Assembly (NCBI RefSeq): GCF_000142905.1
Contig: NW_013657648.1
Coordinates: forward strand, 202,922-236,840
Source: Thecamonas trahens ATCC 50062
Taxonomy: Eukaryota; Apusozoa; Apusomonadida; Apusomonadidae
Length of the DNA stretch: 33,919 nucleotides
Direction: 5' to 3'
The notes under the pieces were generated by a model, which was given only the letters and a program-made list of their open reading frames with translations, searched no databases and was not told the DNA's origin. Both the position numbers and the translations under genes were made by a program. This document shows positions 1 to 9,603 of the stretch, piece by piece (within the stretch, counting starts at the first letter, position 1; each line of letters begins with the position of its first letter).

Positions 1-74
1 CCCCCCCCCCCCCACCTCATGCAGCACACACGTGCCGTGCCCGTGCTACCGTCCGACGTCGTCAGCACGATCGA

Positions 75-106
<32 letters not shown>

Positions 107-382
107 TGGGCATGATAGATGTGATGGGTAAGATGGATGTGATGATAGACATGATCCGATCCCCCCCCCCCCCCCCCTCCCCCTCCCCTCACACGCACGA
201 CTGGCCAAACTCGGCCACGTGGCAGGTTGAGCGGGCGGAGTGGTGGCACGCGGGGTCAGGGGAGCGGGCAGACAGTCAGACAGAGACAGCGACAGAGACA
301 GCGACAGAGACAGCGACAGAGACAGTGACAGAGACAGAGACAGACTCGACTTTGAGCAACGGGCTACAGGCAAAGAGTAGCA
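1..382. repeat. Repeat-rich 5' flank of the ELO gene
   Basis: No gene is recognised here. The stretch holds a C run at 1-13, a (GA)n tract at 81-105, a 17-base C run at 161-177, and a degenerate 12-bp repeat of the type GACAGAGACAGC from about 271 to 345. The 12-bp repeat ends about 40 bp before the ELO start codon, so it probably lies in the promoter or 5' leader. It happens to be open in one frame, giving Thr-Glu repeats, but nothing supports it being translated. Confidence 0.8.
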
Positions 383-1257
383 ATGGTGGCAGTGTTCGGC
401 ATTGAGACGGGCGACTGGGCGCAGGCATGGAGCAACCCGCGTGACTTTGTCTTCTCCCCCTCGACACCTCTGTACGACTGGCGGCTGTCGGTGGGGACCT
501 CGCTGGTGTATCTGGTTGTCATTGCTGTGGCGCATCGGCTGATGCGTGGCCGTCCGGCCATGTCCCTTCCGTGGATCTCCAACGCGCACAACCTGTTTCT
601 CTCGCTCTGGTCGCTCGTCATGCACGTCGGCCTTCTCTGGGCGCCTACGAGCGCTACGTGGTGACGGGCAAGTCGGTGTGGGAGGTCATCTGCGACCAGG
701 ATCCCGAGCCCATGACGGGCGTGCTGGCGTACTTTTGCTGGATGTACTACGTCTCCAAGTACTACGAGCTCTTTGACACTTTGCTCATGGTGGTCAAGCA
801 CAAGCCGCTCACCGTCTTGCACCTCTGGCACCACGCCGTCATCGGCCCCATGTCGCTCACTTGGCTCCGCGGCAACTGGGCCATCCACTGGTACGGCGCC
901 GCCGTCAACACCCTCATTCATGTCTTTATGTACTACTACTACTTTGCCTCCAAGGCCTATGGACATCGGCCGTGGTGGCGCGTGTACATCACCCAGGGCC
1001 AGATCACCCAGTTCTTCTCCGTCTTTTTCATGATCTGGGCCTACGTCTACTTTGACGTCCGTTCCGGCATCTCCATCGGCGCCCCGGCCCCCGGCGAGTT
1101 CCTGCCCTCACTCAACTACGATCGCGGCTGCGTCGGCCACCCGTGGACTATCGCCTTTGCCCAGTTTGTCAACATCACCTTCCTCGGCCTCTTCATCAAC
1201 TTTTACGTCCAGACGTACAAGCGCGGCAAGGCGGCCACAAAGGCCAAGTCATCGTGA
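383..1257 (+). CDS. ELO-family very-long-chain fatty acid elongase (frameshifted)
   Basis: 3-ketoacyl-CoA synthase of the ELO (GNS1/SUR4) family, which adds malonyl-CoA carbon units to acyl-CoA in the ER membrane. The hallmark histidine box HLWHH lies at about residue 147. It is preceded by KYYELFDTLLMVVKHK and followed by NTLIHVFMYYYY and the TQGQITQF motif, all in family order. Length (about 291 residues) and repeated hydrophobic segments fit an ELO protein, and the end (KRGKAATKAKSS) is Lys-rich. The reading frame changes near 638-642: the first part is open in one frame to 664, and the rest, with all catalytic motifs, is in the next frame. One base lost from the GGG at 639-641 would explain this. 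The ATG at 383 is the first in frame. It converges on NSE4, 60 bp away. Confidence 0.88.
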
Positions 1258-1317
1258 GCCCCGCGTCCTTCAGCATGCCCACGCTGGCGGCGGCTGGACT
1301 ATAAATGCTCCGCACCG

Positions 1318-2325
1318 TCATCCGGACCCGCGGTCGTTCATCAGCGGCGGCTCATCGCCGAGCTCGGCCTTCAGCTGCCGCCACAGCTCGTAGTCGATGT
1401 TGAGGATGGCCTGCCGCCGCGAAGCGCGCTCGCTCGCCTTGCCTCTATTGCCCGCTTGCATGCTCTTGACCATCGGAACCGACGTCTCGTCATCGACCCA
1501 GATGTGCAAGCTGCCCATCTTGGTCAGGAATGAGGTGTAGAACATGTTCTCTACAGTCTGTGCATACGAGGTCGGGTTGATGACGAGCTGGTAGAGTGAG
1601 ACCGGGCGGTCGAAATCGAGCAGCAGCTGAAGCATTTCCTGCATCGTTTCGTTGTCCTCACGGGTCTCCATCTGCACATCGGTATCCGGCCTCACCTGTT
1701 GCAACAGCTGCGGCTCGGCGGCGTCCATACGCTGCCGCGCCTCCGTTACCGTCCCGCGCGGCCTCCGCGCTACCCGCCGCCGGATCTGCGAGCCGGTACA
1801 GACCGGGCCGTACATCAGATCAAGCTTGGGCACCGTCCGCAGAAACTTGCCAAACGTCTCGCCCAGCCGCGCCATGTCCACCACCGTCCCAAACATCTTG
1901 CGGACCTCGGTGGCAAACGCCGCCGGATCCATGCGAGTAAAGTCTGTCCGTAGGTTCTCCACCTTGGCCCTGCCGACTCCAGCCAGCTCGCTCATGGCCT
2001 CGGCGTCGATGGCGCCCGTCCGTGGCTCCTTGATGCTGATGACCTCACTGAGCGCCCTTCCTCGCGCAAGCAACGTCACTAGCTTGGTGTTTCCGGGCGT
2101 CGACGCCTCGACCTTTGACTCGATGATGTCCTTGAGGTTCTTCTGTGTTTTCGACCGGATCCTGGCCTGTACCTTTGCCGTCTCCACCAGCCCATGCGGC
2201 CTTACCGCCGCCGGCCTGTCCTCGTCACCGTCGTCCTCACGCCCACGCTTCCGCTTGGTCTTGTTCTTCTGCTTGTGCTTCCGCCGCTCGCGCGGCTTCT
2301 CCTCTTCAGGCGCCATGCCCGACAT
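1318..2325 (-). CDS. NSE4: Nse4 kleisin subunit of the SMC5-SMC6 complex
   Basis: Non-SMC element 4, the kleisin that bridges the SMC5 and SMC6 heads in the DNA-repair and chromosome-maintenance complex in the nucleus. The C-terminal domain is the diagnostic part: FDRPVSLYQLVINPTSYAQT continues directly into VENMFYTSFLTKMGSLHIW, the Nse4 signature in which an ENxFYxSFL motif is followed by a short strand. The N-terminus (first 50 residues) is a Lys/Arg-rich basic tract, probably nuclear targeting. The start at 2325 gives 335 residues, within the usual 300-400. The frame stays open upstream to 2397, but there it only translates a (CA)n repeat as His-Thr, so I do not extend it. No intron is needed. 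Confidence 0.85.
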   Translation of the reverse strand: MSGMAPEEEKPRERRKHKQKNKTKRKRGREDDGDEDRPAAVRPHGLVETAKVQARIRSKTQKNLKDIIESKVEASTPGNTKLVTLLARGRALSEVISIKEPRTGAIDAEAMSELAGVGRAKVENLRTDFTRMDPAAFATEVRKMFGTVVDMARLGETFGKFLRTVPKLDLMYGPVCTGSQIRRRVARRPRGTVTEARQRMDAAEPQLLQQVRPDTDVQMETREDNETMQEMLQLLLDFDRPVSLYQLVINPTSYAQTVENMFYTSFLTKMGSLHIWVDDETSVPMVKSMQAGNRGKASERASRRQAILNIDYELWRQLKAELGDEPPLMNDRGSG

Positions 2326-2639
2326 GGTTCGCGTGTTGTGCGTGTGTGCGGTGTGTGCGGTGTGTGTGTGTATGTGTGTGTGTGCGGAGGTATGCACGGT
2401 GTGTGGAGAGCTGTGTGGAGAGGCGGGAGGAGTAGTGCAAGGTGCCCTGTGGCGAGGGGGACGTCCGGCTCGGTGCCCCGAGTCGCCGTAGTGTGTGTGC
2501 CCTCACAAGAGGACCGATTCCACGACCTTTTTCCCCCCCCCGTCCCCCTCTACAAGACACTTGGTTGGCAGCAGGGAACAGATGGGATGGGATGGAAAGG
2601 GGGCAGAGGGACGAGGGAGTATTGGTTGTTGTTGTTCCT
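2326..2639. repeat. TG-rich spacer between NSE4 and RPS11
   Basis: Intergenic stretch between two minus-strand genes. It holds an imperfect (TG)n tract at about 2332-2400 next to the NSE4 start, then an unremarkable segment with a short C run near 2533, and a GT-rich patch at about 2620-2638 beside the RPS11 stop. It should contain the NSE4 promoter and the RPS11 3' end. I see no RNA gene in it. Confidence 0.6.
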
Positions 2640-3648
2640 TTAGAACTTGGCAAACTGCTTGCCGCTCTTCTTGCCCGAGGACAGGACCTTGATGACGTTG
2701 AAGCGGACGGTCTTGGAGAGCGGGCGGCACTGGCCGACCACGACGCGATCACCCTCGTTGATACGGAAGCACGGCGAGACGTGGCAGGCTGTGTTCGTGT
2801 GGCGCTTCTCGAAACGGTTGTACTTCTTCACGTAGTGAAGGTAGTCGCGGCGGATGATGCACGTGCGGCGCATCTTGGTCGAGACCACGACGCCATCAAG
2901 GATGCGGCCGCGGATCGAGACGTTGCCGGTGAACGGGCACTTCTTGTCAATGTAGCTGCCCTCAATCGCCTCACGCGGCGTGACAAAGCCAAGGCCGATG
3001 TCCTTGACAAAGCGCTTGCCCGACTTGACGAGCTTGCCCTTGACGGTCTTGCCGAGGGTGATGTGCGGCTGCTTCTGGAACGCGCGCTCGGTCTGTTCAA
3101 CGCCCATACATCCACTTGCATGAGTCTCCACCTCTCCGACCTCTGCCGCTCTCACTGGGCAGCACGCACTCGTGTGGGTGTGCGTGTGTGTGCATGGAAT
3201 CGAGGCGGACGGGGCCGCCATCAAGAAAAATCACTCGCTTCGCTGCCCGCCCACCCGCGAGCTGTGCCCCCCCTCCAACACCAAGCTATTGGCGAAGAGG
3301 AGCCACAGCCCAGCTAGAGCAGGCTCACGGCGAGTGCGGCAGCAAGCAGGGAAGCAGCTTGTGGTGTAGGCTGGCTGGAGCGGCCGGCTTCGTGGCGGTC
3401 CGGAGCAGCGGCAGACAAATTCCAACGATGGGATCTCCGTAGCAGACGACCAACACACGCAGCACCCCAGCCTCGCCTTAGCCACCACCACAGGCGAGCT
3501 TGGAGGCACACACACTTTGCGGTACACATGCAAGATACCATGCGCTACCTCGTGCTCTGGCCCTCCTTGCTCTGCTTGGACAGGGACGGTGGCTGCCGTG
3601 GCTCTCGACGCCCTCCAATTAACATACCTGGACTTCGAACTCGGCCAT
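2640..3648 (-). CDS. RPS11: 40S ribosomal protein S11 (uS17), two exons
   Basis: Small-subunit ribosomal protein uS17. The main exon (3092-2640) carries the eukaryotic S11 core: [62 protein letters not shown] and [15 protein letters not shown]. The N-terminus is supplied by a 7-codon exon at 3648-3628 reading MAEFEVQ, followed by a good donor (GTATGT). The acceptor is AACAG at 3097-3093, and splicing restores [15 protein letters not shown] in frame (intron phase 0). The product is 157 residues against 158 in human. The intron (3093-3627, 535 nt) is the longest in the window. An ATG at 3107 lies in the same frame but inside the intron and gives a poorer N-terminus. Confidence 0.93.
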
Positions 3649-3802
3649 GATGGGAAAAGAGAAAGCTGTTGACGACTAATTCAGCTCGCGCAAATCCGCC
3701 CCTCGGATGTTTTTCACTTTGCCAAATCCCAAACCGAGTCGCTCCGTCGACCACTCGCCGACCGCCGCTCGCCGCGCCGCCGACGCTGTTGCTTTATCCG
3801 CT

Positions 3803-6057
3803 CTACGGCTCCGACTCGCTCTCAGCCTTACCCTTATCGCTGCTGGCGGTGGCGGCAGGACTCGCGAGGGCGGCAAACCGGCGGGCGGCTGCCTCGCCAG
3901 CGGGTGTCAGCGGCCGCTGCAGCGGCGGTGGCCGCGTCTTGCGCTTGGGCGTCACCGGGCGCGATGGCACGTCCGAGTGCGATGCGGTACCAGGCGCAGG
4001 GACGAGCGGGTGCTCGGGTGTGGAGACCGGAGCCGGCGGAGCGGGGCGTGACGGCGAAGGCATGGAGGCGTCGGGTGCAGATGCTGGCGAGCGCGACGAG
4101 GTCGGCGACAGAGAGAGCGTCTGCCTTTGCAGCTCGATCATGTGGGCCTGCAGCGCCTGCAGCTGGGTCTGGACCGCCTGCAGCGACTGGAGCTGCGCAA
4201 TCATGAGCGACATCTGCCGTGACTCGACCTCCTGGACCGGCGACGCAAAGTCGGCCGACGGTGTTGACGCCGGGGTTGGCGCTGCCACCGCGCTCGGCAT
4301 CGGCGACATCATCGGCGCCATCACCGGCGCCATTGTCGGCGCCATCAATGCCGGCGCCGACGGCGAGCCCCATCCAAACGCGGGGCTGCTGGCCGCCCGT
4401 CCGCCGGCAGGACTCCATGGCGAGGCCCGGTAGGCTGCTGCTCCCGTCGGCGTCATCAGGTGCGGCGAGAGCGGCGGCGGCGGCGGCGGAGGTGGCGGCC
4501 CGGCCAGCGCAGGATTGATACCCGCAGACGCCAGCGCCTGCCGCGCGGCGGCAGCAGCGGCAGCACCTGCCGCCGCCGCTGCCGCCTGCATCGGGCCACC
4601 GCTCGACGGAGCCGCGAACGGCGGCCGGGGCAGTGGAAGCGCCGACGGCGTCGGCGACCGCGGGCCGGCACCTGCAGAGCTGCCTGCGTCTGGAGCGTCG
4701 ACATTCGTTGTGGCATGAGACGCTTCGACTTCAGCCGGTGTCGAGCCTTCACCCGGCACAGCCGGTGGTTCGTCGGGCCGGGCAGCCGGCTCGGCAGCGG
4801 CGGCGGCGGCGAGCCGCTCCTCGCGCTGGCGCTGCATGTTGGCCATGGCGTTCTCGTCGAGCAGGTCGAGGCGGCAAGTCGGACACTGCTGGCGGCGCTC
4901 CATCCATGACCGGAGGCAGTCGTAGTGAAAGACGTGGCCGCACGGCAGCCGGTGACCCTCGTCGACGTCGACCCGGCAGACGGTGCACATGGCGTCCTCG
5001 CCGTCGAGATCAGCGGCGGTGACTGCCTCGAACCGCTCGGCCAGGTCACCAATGACCCGGCGGTAGTTGACAAACTCGACAACCTTGTTCTGGAACGCCC
5101 GCCACGACGAGAACAGCTCGGGCAGCATGTGGATCGGGAGCGAGTAGTAGTGCAGGACGACACAAAAGAAGGTGATGTAGGCAAAGAACCGCGCGCCAAC
5201 GCCAAGAACCTCCAGCACCAGCATGTACCACCCCTTGTTCTGCCATTGGCCCTCGACTCCGTGCAGATCCCACAAGTGCAGGCCGTACGTCGCCAGCATC
5301 TCCACCACCAGCACCAGCAGAATGAGGTACTCAAAGACAAAGAGGAGGACAAGCGACGGGCCCTTGTCGAGGACATGCGAGACGCCGTACGTCACTATCC
5401 CGGCGTCGGTACCCGCTAGAATCGTGAGCAAGCTGAACAGCCGGACGTGGAAGGTCAGCGCGAGGTTCGGCGTCTCGTTGACAAAGTGGACACGCTCCCT
5501 CGCCAGCCAATGGAAGATCCTGGCAGCGACGAGGACTGCGAGAGCGAGGCCAAACCGGAGCGAGAGCTCCGCTCTAAAGATCGTCAGTGCCAGCATGGTC
5601 TCCATCAGCGAGTACCTCAGCTTGTCCATCACCACCTCGGTCTCCCTTCTCCTCAGCGTGCCGAGAAACACCGACCGCAAACCCTGCGCCACTGTCCACA
5701 AGCACGCCAGTGCCATATTGCCAAGCACCTATAGCAGCCGCACACAGGGAAGACCCACCAGGTCATGTCAGTCACTTGTCCTGTCCCTTGCATGTTCGCC
5801 CTCTTTCCTCCCTCCCTCCCTCCCACCACGGCCGCCCAAGGCACCTGTTCCTGACGTCCACCCCCCCCCCCTCCCCCCCCATCCCCTCCCCTTCCTCACA
5901 CTCTCCACACAAGTCCATGGTCACGTACCAGGATGCAAGGAGGGGACTTTGTGATGTGGACCATGGTGGGGTAGAACTGCTCTCGTCTGTTGTACACGGC
6001 TGCCACCATGCCGGCGGTGACCACCGTCGACGCCGCAAAGTACGCCGCTGTTTTCAT
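3803..6057 (-). CDS. HRD1: HRD1/synoviolin-type ER-membrane RING ubiquitin ligase, two exons
   Basis: E3 ubiquitin ligase of ER-associated degradation. Exon 1 (6057-5929) encodes the first membrane segment and REQFYPTMVHITKSPP, matching the conserved FYPTxVxLTKSxP of HRD1. Donor GTACGT follows at 5928 and acceptor CTATAG ends at 5729 (intron 200 nt, phase 0). Exon 2 (5728-3803) carries further membrane segments, FHWLARERVHFVNETPN (the family's FHWLAxxRVxxxExxPN), and an RING-H2 finger at about residues 290-327 with CTVC, LPCGHVFHYDCL and CPTC. The C-terminal half is Pro/Ala-rich and disordered, including a PPPPPPPP stretch, then a Gln/Leu-rich helix. Total about 684 residues. The ATG at 6057 aligns with family starts; an in-frame ATG at 6093 would add 12 residues. 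Confidence 0.9.
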
Positions 6058-6294
6058 GACGGCTCGAGTGGAGTGGTTGAGCCACTTGCGCACACTCTCT
6101 GCGCATCACGTGGCCGACTACTCATGATCCTACCCCCCCCCCCCCCCCCCCCCCCCCTTTCCCCCCCTCTCACACTCACCAATAGTATCCTTGCCCAGTC
6201 ACTTTCTCTCGTCGCCTGGCAAACTCGGGCATGAAGCGATCAAAGACGCGATTCCGAGGCCGTGGCGCTGCTGTGGCGCACTTGCCGCGCCCGC
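6058..6294. repeat. HRD1 upstream spacer with 25-base C run
   Basis: Spacer between the coronin stop and the HRD1 start, both on the minus strand. It holds an uninterrupted run of 25 C at 6133-6157 (G on the strand transcribed into HRD1 mRNA) about 75 bp upstream of the HRD1 start codon. No gene is seen. Confidence 0.6.
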
Positions 6295-9200
6295 TCACCA
6301 GTCTTCGGCGGCGGCAGCATCACGGTTGGCGGCAGGACGGCTGCTCGAGGCATCCTCCTGGTACGGGTTGAGCTTGGACTCGAAGGAGTCCATCAGCTTG
6401 TCCTTGGCCGACCGGGTGTCGACCTTCTCGACGGTGGTGGGGACCCACTTGCGGACCGGCTTCTTGGTGGTCGGCGCAGCTTCGGAGAGGAGCGGCATGC
6501 CCTCGGGCCGCATGTCATGCAGCGGCGGGGCGCCGGGGACGGCATCGAGAAAGACGGCGGCGGTCGCCGCGGGCTCAAACCCAGGCACAGGAACAAAGAC
6601 GTCGTCCTGGAACAGCTCCTTGCGCGAGCGCGGGACCTTGAACGTGACGCTGGAGATGGCCGAGCCAGAGAGCTTGACAAACGAGGCAAACTCGCAGGCT
6701 GCAACGTCGACGCACGACTTAGGCAAGAGGGCCAGGCCCGACTGCGGGTTGGTTGCCGTGTACGGTGCAAGCTCATGGATGCCCTTCTCGTTGATCTCAA
6801 AGGTGTTGATCGAGCCGTCGCCCTTGCCGGCCAGGAACAGGACGCCGGTCTGCACGTCGTAGAACGGCAGTGCGAGGTTCGACGACGTCGTCAGCGGCTT
6901 GGTCGCCACAGGCGCGTCGAGCGCACGCATGTCCCACACCTTGATTTCGCGCTTGGAGCGCTCGCCAAAACCGACGGTTGCCAGCTTGTCGCCGGCGCCG
7001 AGCCAGACAAGCTTGAACGGCTTGACGCCGACGTGCGCGTCGGCAACCGACGCCACCACGCTGCCGTCGGCCCGTGGATCGTGCAGCCGCAGCTTCTTGT
7101 CGCGTGCGCTCGACGCAATCGTCGCTGAGTCGTACGCAAACGCCACTCCGGTAGGCTCGGCCTCAAAGCTGTCCATCGACACGAGGCACGCCTGCTGCTC
7201 CACGTCCCACAGCCGGACCGTCGAGTCAAACGAGCCGGTCGCCAGCAGGTTCTCCACATACGGCGCCCAGGTGAGCCACGTCACCCGGTGGCGGTGACCC
7301 TCCATCGTTGCCGACGCCTCGGTCAGCGGCGCGGCGAGGCCCGTCGACGGGATCTCCCACAGGCCCACACGCCCGTCGTCCGAGCCAGTAGCAAGGAGGT
7401 TGCCGTTGAACGGCGAAAAGTCAAAGGCGTTGAAGATCGACGACTGCGAGATGGTCGGCATGTCGACGTCGACGCGACCCACATGCGACCGCGGGAAGAC
7501 GCCGATGACGCCGCCCGCACCCTTCCACGGCACGGCCACCAGCGCGTCCGACGCCGCCACCATCGACGAGTCGACCGAAAAGTTGTCATTGATACGCAGC
7601 CCTGTCGTCCACAGCTCCTTCTTGGTCTCACTCCCCACAATGTGCCGGAACTTGGAGACTCGGACCACGTTCTTGGGCACCACAACCTCGCGCATGCCCT
7701 CGGGTGGCGCGTCCGGATCGCTCTCCTTCTCACTCTCGGCCGGCGCCTCCTCCTTCGCCTTGAGCGACCACGACGAGCGCTTGGCACCCCACTTGGAGCC
7801 CCCGCTTCCGCCCCCACCCCCGCTCCCGCCGGCGCCCCACTTGGAGCCTCCGCCTCCACTCCCTGCGCCCCACTTGCGCGCCACGGGAGCCCGCGCCGCC
7901 ACCGGCGGCGGCGTCTTGCCCGCCGAGTTAGTCTTGCCGCTCGACGTGCTCTTCATCGACGACGACGGCAGCGACGGCGTCGGCCGCTCGCCCTCGGGCT
8001 GGAGAGAGACAAGCGCCACGCTCCCGTTCGCGCCGCTCGCCCACTCGGGAGCTGTCGCGCCGGGCGTCGTTCCGCGGGTCTCTGGGTACAGCTCCGGGTG
8101 GAACTTGGCGTACGACTTGCGCGGGACCTTGTACGAGACCGGAACAACCGCACCAGCCGCCGTCAGCTTGAGAACCCGCGCCACCTCGCAGTCCCACACA
8201 TTGAGCACCCGCTTGGGCGCCAGCGCCAGGCCCGAAATCTGCTCGCGCGAGCCGACCGAGCCGGCCTCCAGCAGCTTGCCGCCGTCGTCCTCGTAGAACC
8301 GCAGCGCCACGTCGCCCTTGCCACCGAGGAACAACAACTTGGTGTCGGCGTCGTAGAGCGGCATCAGAATGCCCGACGACGAGTCCATCTTGGTCTTGGA
8401 AATCGGCGCGTCAAGCGAGCTGGCCATGTCGTAAACGCGCACCTCGCGCGACCGGTACTTGTCAAAGCCAGTCGTGACAAACCGCGACGAGTCGCCCATC
8501 CACGTCACCCGCGTCGCCTTGATCCCGTCATGGCCCGGTCCCGACGCCACCGGCCCGTCGGCACTCGCACGCAGATCGTACACGCGAACTGTCTTGTCCT
8601 TGGCGGTGACCACCAGCGTAGCACCGGCGTAGTCCCACGCCAGCGACTGCGGTTGGCACTCGATGCTAGGCGCAGCGCAGAGCTCGGCTTCGGCATTCAC
8701 GTCCCACACCTTGACCACGCCGTCAGCTGCCGCCGTTGCCAGCACGCCATCGGCCACCGGGTTGAACGCCAGTGCCTGGATTCGCTTCTGCGACGCCGAC
8801 CACGCGCTGGCCGTCTCGGACACCGACGCCTTGCCCTCGCCCAGTTCCCAGATCTTGACCGACCCGTCCTCCGCCGCAGTCACCAGCAGCGCGTCATGGA
8901 ACGGTGAAAAGTCCAGCGCTGAGATGTTACGCGAGTGCCCAGCCACGCCAGGCACGCCCTGGCCCGATCCGAACCGGCCCGACCCACCCACCGGCAGAAA
9001 CGAGATGCTCCGGGCTGACGAGCCACCAAAGGCCACATACTTGCCCGACGCCGCAACTTCGTTGCAATCACCCGCCAGGCTTGTCGTCCGCAGCTCCGAG
9101 TACCTGTTCCTCACGTTTGTGGCCGTGATGGCATGATGGCATGATGGTGTGGCGGCGTGGCGGCGGCGTGGCGTGAGTCAGTTTCTTGCGAAGAACGCTC

Positions 9201-9336
9201 CGCCCAGGTGCCACCCTCCTCCGCAGCCTATCCATACACCCTCGTTACTCTTCCCCAACCCTGCGTACCATTGCTCGTTGGGAAGCTCCTTGCCCTGGGC
9301 CAGGCGGAACACGGACCGGTTGTTGAACCGCGACAT
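6295..9336 (-). CDS. CORO7: Coronin-7/POD-1 type double beta-propeller coronin, two exons
   Basis: Long coronin with two tandem WD40 beta-propellers, of the POD-1/coronin-7 class that links actin to Golgi and endosomal traffic. Exon 1 (9336-9269) reads MSRFNNRSVFRLAQGKELPN, a typical coronin start. Donor GTACGC follows at 9268 and acceptor AACAG ends at 9104 (165 nt). The intron is phase 2, splitting a Trp codon and restoring EQWYSELR. Exon 2 holds propeller 1 (with FSPFHDALLVTAAEDGSVKI), a Gly/Ser linker with three KWGA repeats, a second coronin start (VVRVSKFRHIVGSETK) and propeller 2 (FSPFNGNLLATGSDDGRVGL). The C-terminus ends in AAAAEDW, like the acidic Trp tail of coronin-7. About 958 residues; human coronin-7 is about 925. 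The open frame at the 5' end of exon 2 begins with GTG, supporting the upstream exon. Confidence 0.92.
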
Positions 9337-9603
9337 GTCGAGAGTTGTGTGCGGGTGTGAGTGACGGTCGAGTGCGAGCTTGTGGTGGTAGCCTCAACCG
9401 AGCCTGCCTGGCTGCCCCACGTTCTGCCTGACCCGACCGGCATATGTGCGGATGCCTGTGTGAGCGCGCGTGCGTGTGTGTGTGTGTGTGTAAATCAGCA
9501 ATCTCTCTCACACACTCTATCTCTCAGCCGAGCCTCAGTCACGTTATGCCCATCTATCGGGTTTGGATCCACATCTCTCTGTCTGGAGCACTCTCAGCCT
9601 TGC

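Noticed and set aside
19-405. Plus-strand open frame across the GACAGA repeat upstream of ELO
   Set aside because: Translation is Thr-Glu repeat and repeat-derived sequence only, and it overlaps the ELO start in another frame.
3105-3107. Alternative RPS11 start ATG at 3107 ([10 protein letters not shown])
   Set aside because: It lies in the intron's last bases. The spliced version has the better family N-terminus and both splice sites are good.
3093-3627. snoRNA host role for the RPS11 intron
   Set aside because: Ribosomal protein introns often carry C/D snoRNAs, but reading the sense strand I found no RTGATGA box C with a matching CTGA box D. An H/ACA RNA cannot be excluded by eye.
7288-8907. 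Long plus-strand open frame opposite coronin (about 539 codons)
   Set aside because: It is the antisense shadow of a GC-rich gene: Arg/His-rich, without any domain, and fully covered by coronin on the other strand.
9112-9114. GTG at the head of the long coronin frame as a start codon
   Set aside because: Nuclear eukaryotic genes rarely start with GTG, and a proper coronin start with splice sites exists at 9336-9269.
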